Shown: positions 1 to 6,250 of the stretch, piece after piece | Layout of the letters: the number at the start of each line of letters is the position of its first letter | Numbering within the stretch: the first letter of the stretch is position 1 | Origin: an uncultured Rikenellaceae bacterium | GTDB taxonomy: Bacteria > Bacteroidota > Bacteroidia > Bacteroidales > Rikenellaceae | NCBI GenBank assembly: GCA_947176715.1 | Contig: CAMWRR010000064.1 | Location: forward strand, 1-9,157 | Direction: 5' to 3' | Length of the DNA: 9,157 nt | Made by a program: the position numbers and the translations under genes | The notes under the pieces: model-generated | The model's input: only the letters and a program-made list of their open reading frames with translations | Told to the model about the DNA's origin: nothing | Database searches by the model: none

Positions 1-83
1 CTTTTTTTTAATAAAATCATAAACAATTTAAAATGTTTCACAAAAACGGGTGTATGTCTTTTTTTTCGCCCCCCTACTTGTAG
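1..83 (+). other. AT-rich leader and displaced start of SusC-1
   Basis: This stretch is AT-rich and contrasts sharply with the GC-richer coding sequence that begins near 110. The first ATG is at 33, behind an A-rich leader typical of Bacteroidota starts. It is in the same frame as SusC-1 but reads only 16 codons (MFHKNGCMSFFSPPYL) before TAG at 81-83. A second in-frame ATG is at 54. The middle of the stretch, read in another frame, encodes a hydrophobic run (VFFFAPLLVGG) that resembles the core of a signal peptide. The start of SusC-1 therefore seems to be present but split between frames. No convincing TAnnTTTG-type promoter is visible; it may lie to the left of the window. Confidence 0.55.
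59..66 (+). repeat. T8 homopolymer in SusC-1 leader
   Basis: Eight consecutive T follow TGTATGTC. Gaining one T here would move translation from ATG 33 or ATG 54 into the frame that encodes the hydrophobic FFFAPLLVGG run. It is one of the two positions where a single-base change affects whether the SusC-1 signal peptide can be read. Confidence 0.6.
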
Positions 84-88
84 GGGGG
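69..88. repeat. C/G-rich near-perfect palindrome
   Basis: CCCCCCTAC (69-77) is the exact reverse complement of GTAGGGGGG (80-88), with only TT between them. It could extrude as a cruciform or form a very stable RNA hairpin. It contains the TAG stop (81-83) that ends the short frame from ATG 33, and it runs into the G11 tract. Its position just before the first SusC-1 domain makes it a candidate recombination or slippage site. It is also a sequence that polymerases and base-callers read badly. Confidence 0.7.
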
Positions 89-93
89 GGGGG
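83..93 (+). repeat. G11 homopolymer tract, possible contingency locus or artefact
   Basis: Eleven consecutive G lie between TTGTA and TAAATCC. With ten G, the frame that carries GTG 50 and the hydrophobic VFFFAPLLVGG run would join the SusC-1 frame, giving a signal-peptide-like start that ends NPCFSA before TSEAAPVK. With eleven G, as read, that frame terminates at TGA 146-148 after a few basic residues. Poly-G tracts of this length slip during replication in many phase-variable bacterial genes. Miscounted poly-G is also a common sequencing error. Confidence 0.65.
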
Positions 94-3000
94 TAAATCC
101 TTGTTTTTCAGCGACAAGCGAGGCCGCTCCCGTAAAAATCGAGTCTGAGATAGCTCAGACCAGAACGATTACCGGTAAGGTAGTCGACCAGAAAGGGCAA
201 CCGGTTATCGGTGCCACGGTCATCGTTCAGAACACCTCGCGCGGCGACATCACCACGGCGGACGGTTCGTTCCGCGTAGAGGGCGTCAAGGTAGGCGACA
301 ACCTCGAAGTCGCATTCATCGGCTACGTCACCAAAATCATTCCCGTTGGCACCGAGACCAACATCGACATCACCCTCGAGGAGGATGCTCTTAAAGTGGA
401 AGACGTGGTAGTCGTAGGTTTCGGTACTCAGAAGAAGGTCAATCTTACCGGCGCCGTCGCTGCCGTCGACAGCGAAGAGCTTCTCAAACGCCCGGTAGCC
501 AACGTACAGCAGATGCTTCAGGGGCAGATTCCGGGCCTCAACATCTCGGTGGCATCAAGCAAACCCGGTGACGAAACCATCACAATGAACATACGAGGCG
601 CAGGCTCGTTCGGCGCAGGTTCCACACCCTTGGTGCTCATCAACGGCGTAGAGGGTTCGTTGAGCGACATAGACCCCAACTCGGTAGAGAGCGTTTCGGT
701 ACTGAAAGATGCGGCATCGGCCTCTATCTACGGTTCGCGTGCGGCCAACGGCGTAATACTCGTCACCACCAAAAACGGTACCGGCACCCGCGAAAAGTTC
801 TCGGTGACATACAACATGAACATAGGCTTCCACACGGCCACCCGGCTCTACGACGTAGTCACAGACCCCGTAGAGTACATGGAGCTGAAGAACTTGGCCC
901 TGACCAACTACAACTCATCGAGAATGAAGCTCTATACGGACGCGGAGATAGACCTATACCGTAACCGTACCGACGCCAACGACCCGCTCGGCAAATACAC
1001 CGGCTTCGACTGGATAGACTACATGTTCCGCACCGCTACCGTTCAGAACCACAACATAGGCATAGCTGGCTCGATAGAGAACACCTCGTACAACCTCAAC
1101 CTCTCTTACATGAATCAGGAGGGTACCATGCGCGGATACGGCTACAAACGTTACAACGTCACCGCCGCCATTCAGTCGCAGGTAAAATCGTGGTTCAAGA
1201 TAGGCGCCAACATCTCTATGATGTACGGCAACCGCAAACAGCCGTTCAACAACAACCAAGACGCATTCCTCTCCACCCTCGCACAGGCTCCCACCTACAA
1301 ACCGTGGTTGGTAGACAGAGTAGGCGCTAACGGCGAGAGACTATGGACCGGCTGGGCATTCGACAACGAATACGAGTATGCAGGCTCCAACAAGAACCAG
1401 GCGGCCGTAGCGGAGAACTCGTTCCTCAAAGCGAGAACTTTCCGTGTAGACGCACAGGCATACTTCGACGCCCAGATAGTCAAGGGGCTGACATGGCATA
1501 CCAAAGCGGCCGTACGTTACAACGGCTACGACTCCAAGTCATGGAGAAACAAGATTCCCGTTTACAACTACCTCACAGGCGAGGAGCAGAAATATCTCGA
1601 CACGGGCGTTCCCGGATCGTTGTCGGTAAGCTACAACAACACGCTCTACTCCAACCTTTACACATTCCTCCGTTACGACTACGCGAGCCGAAACGAAGCC
1701 CACAGCTTCTCAATCATGGCCGGTTACAGCCAGGAGGATTACGGTTACCGTACCGTAACTGCGGGCCGCAGCGACTACAACCATCCTCTCTACGAGCTCA
1801 ACGCGGGCGGCACAGGCAACCAGACCAACAGCGGCTCGTCGTACTCATGGGCCCTCATGTCTGCATTCGGTCGCGTTAACTACAACTTCAAGGAGCGTTA
1901 CCTCGTTGAGGCCAACGTACGTTACGACGGTACTTCACGTATCGCCAAAGACAACCGTTGGGGTGTGTTCCCTTCGTTCTCTGCCGGTTGGCGTCTTACC
2001 GAGGAGCAGTTCATGAAAGATCTGAACCTCTCATGGCTCAACAACGTCAAATTCCGCGGCTCGTGGGGTCTGCTCGGTAACCAGAATATCATCAACGCCA
2101 GCGGCTCTTCAGACTACTATCCCTATTTCGCGTTGATAGCGCTCTCTTATCCCTACTCTTTCGACAACGCCACCATATCTTCGGGTGCCGTGCAGAATGC
2201 TGCCATAAACAGCAACATCAAGTGGGAGACCACCGCATCGGGCGACTTCGGTATCGACCTGCAGCTCTTCCGCGGCCTCAACATCACATTCGACTGGTAT
2301 AAGAAACGCACCTACGACATTCTCCGTGCCGCACAGGTATCAAATCTGCTCGGCATGAGCGCGCCCGTCATAAACGACGGCGAGATGACCAACACCGGCG
2401 TCGAGTTCATGATAGGCTGGAACGACCGCATAAAAGAGGGCGTAATGAAAGATTTCGGCTACAACGTCAACTTCTTCATAACCAAAAACAAGAACAAACT
2501 CGTCAAATTCGGCACCACCGAATACGGTTACAACAGCCAGGGAAACTTCATCACCAATATCTACCAAGAGGGACTCCCCTACGGTCAGTATTGCATGTAT
2601 GAGGCCGTAGGCATATACGAGAGCGACGCACAGGTGGCGGAACGCGTCATCAACGGCGTAAACGTGGCTCCCTATAACAGCGCGGTACGTGCAGGCGACG
2701 TGATATACCGCGACGTCAACGGCGACGGTATGATAGACGAAAACGACCTCGTGATACAGGACGGATACTATCCCAAATTCAACTACACCGTCAACCTCGG
2801 CTTCGAGTGGAAAGGCGTAGACGTATCAATGATGCTTCAGGGCGTGGCAGGCGCCAAATATTTCGAGTGCGGTTACATGGGCTTCGGCGTAGTACCCTTC
2901 GCACAGGGTTCGGCTCCCACCAAAGACTATGTCGCTGGCATGTGGACCGAGGAGAACCCCGTAGGTGCCAAATGGCCCCGCATAGCATACGACAAGATGG

Positions 3001-3266
3001 GCGGTAACAAGAACTGGGTTGCCAGCACGCTCTATCTTCAGAACTCGAGCTTCTTCCGTCTGAAGAACCTTACCGTAGGCTACACCATACCCAAGAACAT
3101 AACCCAGAAGATCGGCGTTCAGAAATTCCGCGTCTACTTCTCCGGCGACAACCTCGCGACCGCTACCAAGTTCAAAGGGCTCGACCCCGAGCGTTACAAC
3201 GACGGTTACTCGGTGGCCTACCCCATCAGCCGTATATGCTCGTTCGGTATCAACCTTCAATTCTAA
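84..3266 (+). CDS. SusC/RagA-family TonB-dependent outer-membrane transporter (SusC-1), start codon disrupted
   Basis: The product should be an outer-membrane beta-barrel that imports a glycan or peptide with its SusD lid, powered by TonB. The open frame begins after TAG 81-83 and gives 1060 residues, normal for SusC. Domains in order: a carboxypeptidase-regulatory-like beta-sandwich at about nt 162-395 (TITGKVVDQKGQPVIGATV); a plug at about nt 405-785 with the family signature VSVLKDAASASIYGSRAANG at 684-743; and a barrel to the end with a DVNGDGMIDENDL acidic loop near 2713-2751. It closes SFGINLQF, ending in the terminal Phe of outer-membrane proteins. No ATG, GTG or TTG occurs in frame between 84 and 395. 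GTG 396 would delete the first domain, so it is not credible as the start. The true start is probably ATG 33, ATG 54 or GTG 50, reached only if homopolymer lengths change. SusD-1 follows after 31 bases, so the two should form an operon. The substrate cannot be told. Confidence 0.9.
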   Translation, partial: GGGVNPCFSATSEAAPVKIESEIAQTRTITGKVVDQKGQPVIGATVIVQNTSRGDITTADGSFRVEGVKVGDNLEVAFIGYVTKIIPVGTETNIDITLEEDALKVEDVVVVGFGTQKKVNLTGAVAAVDSEELLKRPVANVQQMLQGQIPGLNISVASSKPGDETITMNIRGAGSFGAGSTPLVLINGVEGSLSDIDPNSVESVSVLKDAASASIYGSRAANGVILVTTKNGTGTREKFSVTYNMNIGFHTATRLYDVVTDPVEYMELKNLALTNYNSSRMKLYTDAEIDLYRNRTDANDPLGKYTGFDWIDYMFRTATVQNHNIGIAGSIENTSYNLNLSYMNQEGTMRGYGYKRYNVTAAIQSQVKSWFKIGANISMMYGNRKQPFNNNQDAFLSTLAQAPTYKPWLVDRVGANGERLWTGWAFDNEYEYAGSNKNQAAVAENSFLKARTFRVDAQAYFDAQIVKGLTWHTKAAVRYNGYDSKSWRNKIPVYNYLTGEEQKYLDTGVPGSLSVSYNNTLYSNLYTFLRYDYASRNEAHSFSIMAGYSQEDYGYRTVTAGRSDYNHPLYELNAGGTGNQTNSGSSYSWALMSAFGRVNYNFKERYLVEANVRYDGTSRIAKDNRWGVFPSFSAGWRLTEEQFMKDLNLSWLNNVKFRGSWGLLGNQNIINASGSSDYYPYFALIALSYPYSFDNATISSGAVQNAAINSNIKWETTASGDFGIDLQLFRGLNITFDWYKKRTYDILRAAQVSNLLGMSAPVINDGEMTNTGVEFMIGWNDRIKEGVMKDFGYNVNFFITKNKNKLVKFGTTEYGYNSQGNFITNIYQEGLPYGQYCMYEAVGIYESDAQVAERVINGVNVAPYNSAVRAGDVIYRDVNGDGMIDENDLVIQDGYYPKFNYTVNLGFEWKGVDVSMMLQGVAGAKYFECGYMGFGVVPFAQGSAPTKDYVAGMWTEENPVGAKWPRIAYDKMGGNKNWVASTLYLQNSSFFRLKNLTVGYTIPKNITQKIGVQKFRVYFSGDNLATATKFKGLDPERYNDGYSVAYPISRICSFGINLQF
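143..160. repeat. 7-bp inverted repeat with 4-base spacer, candidate crossover site
   Basis: GTCTGAG (143-149) and CTCAGAC (154-160) are perfect inverted arms around ATAG. The element lies inside SusC-1, between the lost signal peptide and the first conserved domain (TITGKVVD). That is where inversion sites of SusC switches are expected. Arms of this size around a short spacer resemble the core of a tyrosine-recombinase site. A chance repeat of this size is possible in 9 kb, and no second copy is visible in the window. Confidence 0.3.
3090..3133 (+). repeat. 44-base identical block shared by SusC-1 and SusC-2, SusC-1 copy
   Basis: This block encodes PKNITQKIGVQKFR near the SusC-1 C terminus. 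It is identical, base for base, to the reverse complement of 8098-8141 in SusC-2. Flanking codons encode the same amino acids but differ at third positions, so the exact match stands out. It forms a long-distance inverted repeat of about 5 kb span and could serve homologous recombination or record recent gene conversion. Confidence 0.8.
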
Positions 3267-3297
3267 CAGAGGTATTTAATCTTAAAAAGAATCTATT

Positions 3298-4938
3298 ATG
3301 AAAAAAATAATATTTCTGGCGTTAGGGTGCTCTCTGTTACTGGCTCCCTCTTGCAAGGACTATCTGCAGAAGAACCCGACAACCTCCCTTACCGAGGCGG
3401 TATTCTGGCAGACCAAGAGCGACTTCGACATGGCGCTCACAGGCTTGTACAACTTCATGAAAGGCTACGGTAACTGGTACAACTCCACTACATACGCCTA
3501 CTCGTACGGCTTCTTCGGCTCTATCCGATCGAAGATGGAGGACCTCTCGGACAACGGCGTGGGCGGTAACTATGCCGACCAGGTGGAGGATATTCTTCAG
3601 GACGCGTTGACCCCGGCCACCGGCGGTTATGTGAGCAACATATACCAGTTCTGCTACATGGGTATCGCCCGCAACAACACCTTCCTCGAGAAACTGGACG
3701 AGCACAAGAACCTTTTCACCGTTCAGGAGTATAACAAATACAGGGGCGAAGCTCTCGCAATCCGCGCCATGTATTACCACTATCTCTACACGTGTTACGG
3801 TGCGGTGCCTATCGTAAAAGAGGTTCTCACCGTAGACAACATGTACAAGGAGAAATCGACCAAAGAGGAGGTATATCAGGCCATCGTCGACGACTACACC
3901 GAGGCTATAACACTGCTCCCCGACGGTCTATCTTACAAACAGGATGCCGGCCACATGACCAAATACGCCGCTATCGCTCTCCGTGCCAAGACAAGGCTCT
4001 ACCACGCATACGACGAAAAGGGCGTTGCCAACACCACGGAGATGGCTAACATACTCACCGAGCTGAAACAGATCCCCGACGGCGTATATTCGGTGGAGGC
4101 GGACCCCCTGACAAACTTCCATGCCGACACTCAGGAGAACTCTAACGAGATAATGTTCTCATCGAAGTTCCTCGCGCCCACCATGCGTAACCAGATGGAC
4201 CTCTACTACGGCGACTGGTGCGAGGTGGCCCCCACCCGTGACCTCGTCTACGCATTCCCCAACGCCGACGGCACTCCATACGTGCCCGACCCCGAGCTCG
4301 AAAAGAAGATAGCCGACACCAGCGCGACCGTCAGAACGGCAGCCTTGGACAAGCTCTTCGAGAATCGCGACATGCGTCTGAAGAAGTTCATCACCCACAG
4401 CAACCACTGGGACTTCACGGAGTATATACCTACCGACGCGGACAACGTTCGCACCACCACAGTGATAGCAGCTACCCACTTCAACGTATTCAAGCTCGTA
4501 ACCCCCAGAAAGAACGACCAGAAATGGGACTACGACTGGTACAGCGAGCAGGACATAGTGCTCATGCGTTGGGGCGACGTGCTCCTCATGAAGGCCGAGG
4601 CGGCATACGAGTCTGGCAACCCCACCGAAGCCATGGGCTACATCAACAACCTGCGCTCACCGCGAGGCATAGTTGCACTCACCTCTATCGACCGTGACAT
4701 TCTCCGCAACGAGATACGTATAGAGACCTGTCTCGAGGGACAGCGTTACTTCGATATGAAACGTTGGAGAATCCTCGACAAGATGAACGGCAAACCACGC
4801 GACCCGGCAATGGTAGGCTCGTTCAAGGTAGTCATCAACCCCGCCCACTTCGACTGGCCCATACCTCTCAACGAGATTATCAAGGCTCAGGAGAACGGCG
4901 TAAATCTCGAACAGAACCCCGGCTATACAGCCAAATAA
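3298..4938 (+). CDS. SusD/RagB-family nutrient-binding outer-membrane lipoprotein (SusD-1)
   Basis: This is the surface lipoprotein that should cap SusC-1 and bind the substrate. The 546-residue length is typical. A lipoprotein signal peptide (MKKIIFLALGCSLLLAPSC) places the lipidated Cys at residue 19. The alpha-helical SusD-like N-terminal part carries the family motif YRGEALAIRAMYYHYLYTCY (148-167), followed by GAVPIVKE. The C-terminal SusD domain shows MRWGDVLLMKAEAAY (423-437), NEIRIETCLEGQRYFDMKRW (471-490), WPIP (520-523) and QNPGY near the end. ATG 3298 is the start because it opens directly on the signal peptide behind AAAAAGAATCTATT, a leader nearly identical to that of SusD-2. It lies 31 bases after SusC-1 and is followed by two terminators, so it ends the operon. 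It aligns with SusD-2 over its full length, with well conserved ends and a divergent middle. The ligand is unknown. Confidence 0.96.
   Translation: MKKIIFLALGCSLLLAPSCKDYLQKNPTTSLTEAVFWQTKSDFDMALTGLYNFMKGYGNWYNSTTYAYSYGFFGSIRSKMEDLSDNGVGGNYADQVEDILQDALTPATGGYVSNIYQFCYMGIARNNTFLEKLDEHKNLFTVQEYNKYRGEALAIRAMYYHYLYTCYGAVPIVKEVLTVDNMYKEKSTKEEVYQAIVDDYTEAITLLPDGLSYKQDAGHMTKYAAIALRAKTRLYHAYDEKGVANTTEMANILTELKQIPDGVYSVEADPLTNFHADTQENSNEIMFSSKFLAPTMRNQMDLYYGDWCEVAPTRDLVYAFPNADGTPYVPDPELEKKIADTSATVRTAALDKLFENRDMRLKKFITHSNHWDFTEYIPTDADNVRTTTVIAATHFNVFKLVTPRKNDQKWDYDWYSEQDIVLMRWGDVLLMKAEAAYESGNPTEAMGYINNLRSPRGIVALTSIDRDILRNEIRIETCLEGQRYFDMKRWRILDKMNGKPRDPAMVGSFKVVINPAHFDWPIPLNEIIKAQENGVNLEQNPGYTAK
3317..3336 (+). 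repeat. 20-base identical block in SusD signal-peptide region, SusD-1 copy
   Basis: TGGCGTTAGGGTGCTCTCTG, encoding LALGCSL of the lipoprotein signal peptide, is identical to the reverse complement of 7880-7899 in SusD-2. Together with the matching leader before both ATGs, it forms a second inverted repeat shared by the two pairs. Confidence 0.75.
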
Positions 4939-4962
4939 TTACCTGTGTAAACTGTTTTTCGG

Positions 4963-4992
4963 AAACCTCCGCGAATATCGCGGAGGTTTTTT
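4963..4992 (+). terminator. Rho-independent terminator 1 after SusD-1
   Basis: AAACCTCCGCG (4963-4973) pairs perfectly with CGCGGAGGTTT (4979-4989) around AATAT and runs into six T (4987-4992). It lies 24 bases after the SusD-1 stop and should end the SusC-1/SusD-1 transcript. Confidence 0.92.
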
Positions 4993-5016
4993 GTAACCCG
5001 CAATCAGAGCGGCTTC

Positions 5017-5053
5017 AACGGCACGATGTCTTCAGCGACATCGTGCCGTTTTT
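5017..5053 (+). terminator. Rho-independent terminator 2, tandem
   Basis: AACGGCACGATGTC (5017-5030) and GACATCGTGCCGTT (5037-5050) form a perfect 14-bp stem around TTCAGC, followed by three more T. It backs up the first terminator and should stop read-through from the SusC/SusD operon into the recombinase gene. Confidence 0.88.
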
Positions 5054-5224
5054 ATATGTCACCCTCCTTAAACGGAGAACCTTTTATCGGCAACCGAACT
5101 TGAGTAAATCGCATTCGACCGACCAATATTTGAGCTTACGGAAACTAAAACATATATCGCATAACAAAAGGCATTCACAATAGATCCTGCATAATCTACA
5201 ATCTCTAAAAACATAAAAAACACT
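5054..5224 (+). promoter_or_regulatory. Recombinase leader region with weak promoter candidate
   Basis: These 171 bases separate terminator 2 from the recombinase ATG and hold no gene. Because the recombinase follows two terminators, its own promoter should be here. The best candidate is AATATTTG at 5125-5132, one mismatch from the Bacteroidota TAnnTTTG -7 box, with TTG at 5100-5102 as a possible -33 element at a slightly long spacing. The last part is AT-rich and leads to AAAAACATAAAAAACACTATG, a normal leader for this phylum. No clear operator repeat is visible. Confidence 0.35.
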
Positions 5225-6166
5225 ATGAAAAAAAACGAAACAAACAGAGCCCCCATCGTCCGTTTCATACTCGACATGTCGGAAGAACGGCTCGCGACCG
5301 GACGGACATCGAGCCATCACACTTACAAAGCGTTAGTCGCCGCACTCTCCCGGTTCGGTTGTCCGGGAAGCATGACTATGGACGACATCACGCCGGACTA
5401 CATCAAAAGGTTTATATGGTTCATGAAGAGCGAGGAGCTGAGTCCCAACACCATAGCCCTGTATATCAGGCTATTCAAGTCGGCGTACAACACCGCTGAC
5501 GAGCAAGAGCTGATTCATACGGCACGAAACCCGTTCAGAAACATACGCATAAAGACGGAAAAGACCGACAAGCGGGCTATCGACAAGAAGAGCATGACCC
5601 GATTGCTCAACCTCGATCTGTCGCACTCCTATTCCCTTTCGTTATGCCGCGACCTGTTTCTGTTCAGCTTCTTCGCCCGAGGCATGCCCTTCGTAGACAC
5701 CGTATTCTTACGCACCAGCGACCTAAAGGGCGACACCATAACATACCGCAGGCGCAAAACAGGACGCAAAATGACCGTCAAAATATCCGCAAGACTGCGA
5801 GCCATCATCGAAAGGAGATCGCCCTCCAAAGGCTACATCTTCCCGATACTCGACCCCGACTCCGACACCCCGCTATACACGCAATACAAAACCGCCCTAC
5901 GCTCCCACAACCTAAACCTCGGACGTCTGTCGCAGATGGCCGGCATCGACCGGAGGTTCACCTCCTACGTGGCGCGACACTCATGGGCCACCATAGCCAA
6001 AAACAGCGGCATACCGGTATCGGTCATAAGCGAAGGACTCGGACACAGCGACGAAAAGACCACCAACATATATCTCGACTCGTTCAAAGACGACACCGTA
6101 GACCGTGCCAATGAGATAGTTACCGACTTGGACTCGGACGAAAAACACCTCTTTATGAATTTTTAG
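5225..6166 (+). CDS. Tyrosine site-specific recombinase (phage-integrase family), probable DNA invertase
   Basis: The enzyme should cut and rejoin DNA at specific sites through a covalent phosphotyrosine. The 313-residue length matches the Bacteroidetes invertase and integrase group. An N-terminal SAM-like core-binding domain spans about residues 8-105 (DDITPDYIKRFIWFMKSEEL at 53-72). The catalytic domain follows: Arg-152 in ARGMPFVD, Lys-178 in RRKTG, Arg-251 in YVARHSW, His-274 in GLGHSDEKTT and nucleophile Tyr-283 in TTNIYLD. The His of the usual HxxR motif is Tyr-248 here, which as far as I recall is common in Bacteroidetes members and need not mean loss of activity. It reads in the same direction as SusC-1/SusD-1 but is insulated from them by two terminators. 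It is convergent with SusD-2, with 84 bases between stops. No excisionase, transfer or phage gene lies beside it, so a local inversion role fits better than element integration. Its target sites are not proven. Confidence 0.95.
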   Translation: MKKNETNRAPIVRFILDMSEERLATGRTSSHHTYKALVAALSRFGCPGSMTMDDITPDYIKRFIWFMKSEELSPNTIALYIRLFKSAYNTADEQELIHTARNPFRNIRIKTEKTDKRAIDKKSMTRLLNLDLSHSYSLSLCRDLFLFSFFARGMPFVDTVFLRTSDLKGDTITYRRRKTGRKMTVKISARLRAIIERRSPSKGYIFPILDPDSDTPLYTQYKTALRSHNLNLGRLSQMAGIDRRFTSYVARHSWATIAKNSGIPVSVISEGLGHSDEKTTNIYLDSFKDDTVDRANEIVTDLDSDEKHLFMNF

Positions 6167-6190
6167 GCAATCCTATTTCGTCAAAAACAA

Positions 6191-6220
6191 AAAGTTCCAC
6201 GACTTAGGTCGTGGAACTTT
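6191..6220. terminator. Shared hairpin terminator between convergent genes
   Basis: AAAGTTCCACGAC (6191-6203) and GTCGTGGAACTTT (6208-6220) form a perfect 13-bp stem around TTAG. On the minus strand the stem is followed by a T-rich run (complement of CAAAAACAAAAAG), so it should end the SusC-2/SusD-2 transcript efficiently. On the plus strand the tail CTATA is weak, so it is a poorer terminator for the recombinase. Confidence 0.87.
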
Positions 6221-6250
6221 CTATAAAGAATTAGATGGAGTCAACCTAAA

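Noticed and set aside
1343..1879. 178-codon plus-strand frame inside SusC-1
   Set aside because: It is an out-of-phase reading of the SusC barrel with no known motif.
396..3266. GTG 396 as the SusC-1 start
   Set aside because: The same frame upstream encodes the SusC regulatory beta-sandwich (TITGKVVDQKGQPVIGATV onward), so a start at 396 would remove a normal domain and any signal peptide.
5047..5075. CCGTTT and AAACGG as a possible antiterminator or recombination repeat
   Set aside because: The arms are only six bases around a long spacer, and one arm is part of the terminator stem. Chance is sufficient.
5644..6114. 156-codon open frame in another phase inside the recombinase
   Set aside because: It is Arg/His/Pro-rich and low in hydrophobic residues, typical of a frame-shifted reading of a GC-rich gene, and it overlaps the catalytic domain.
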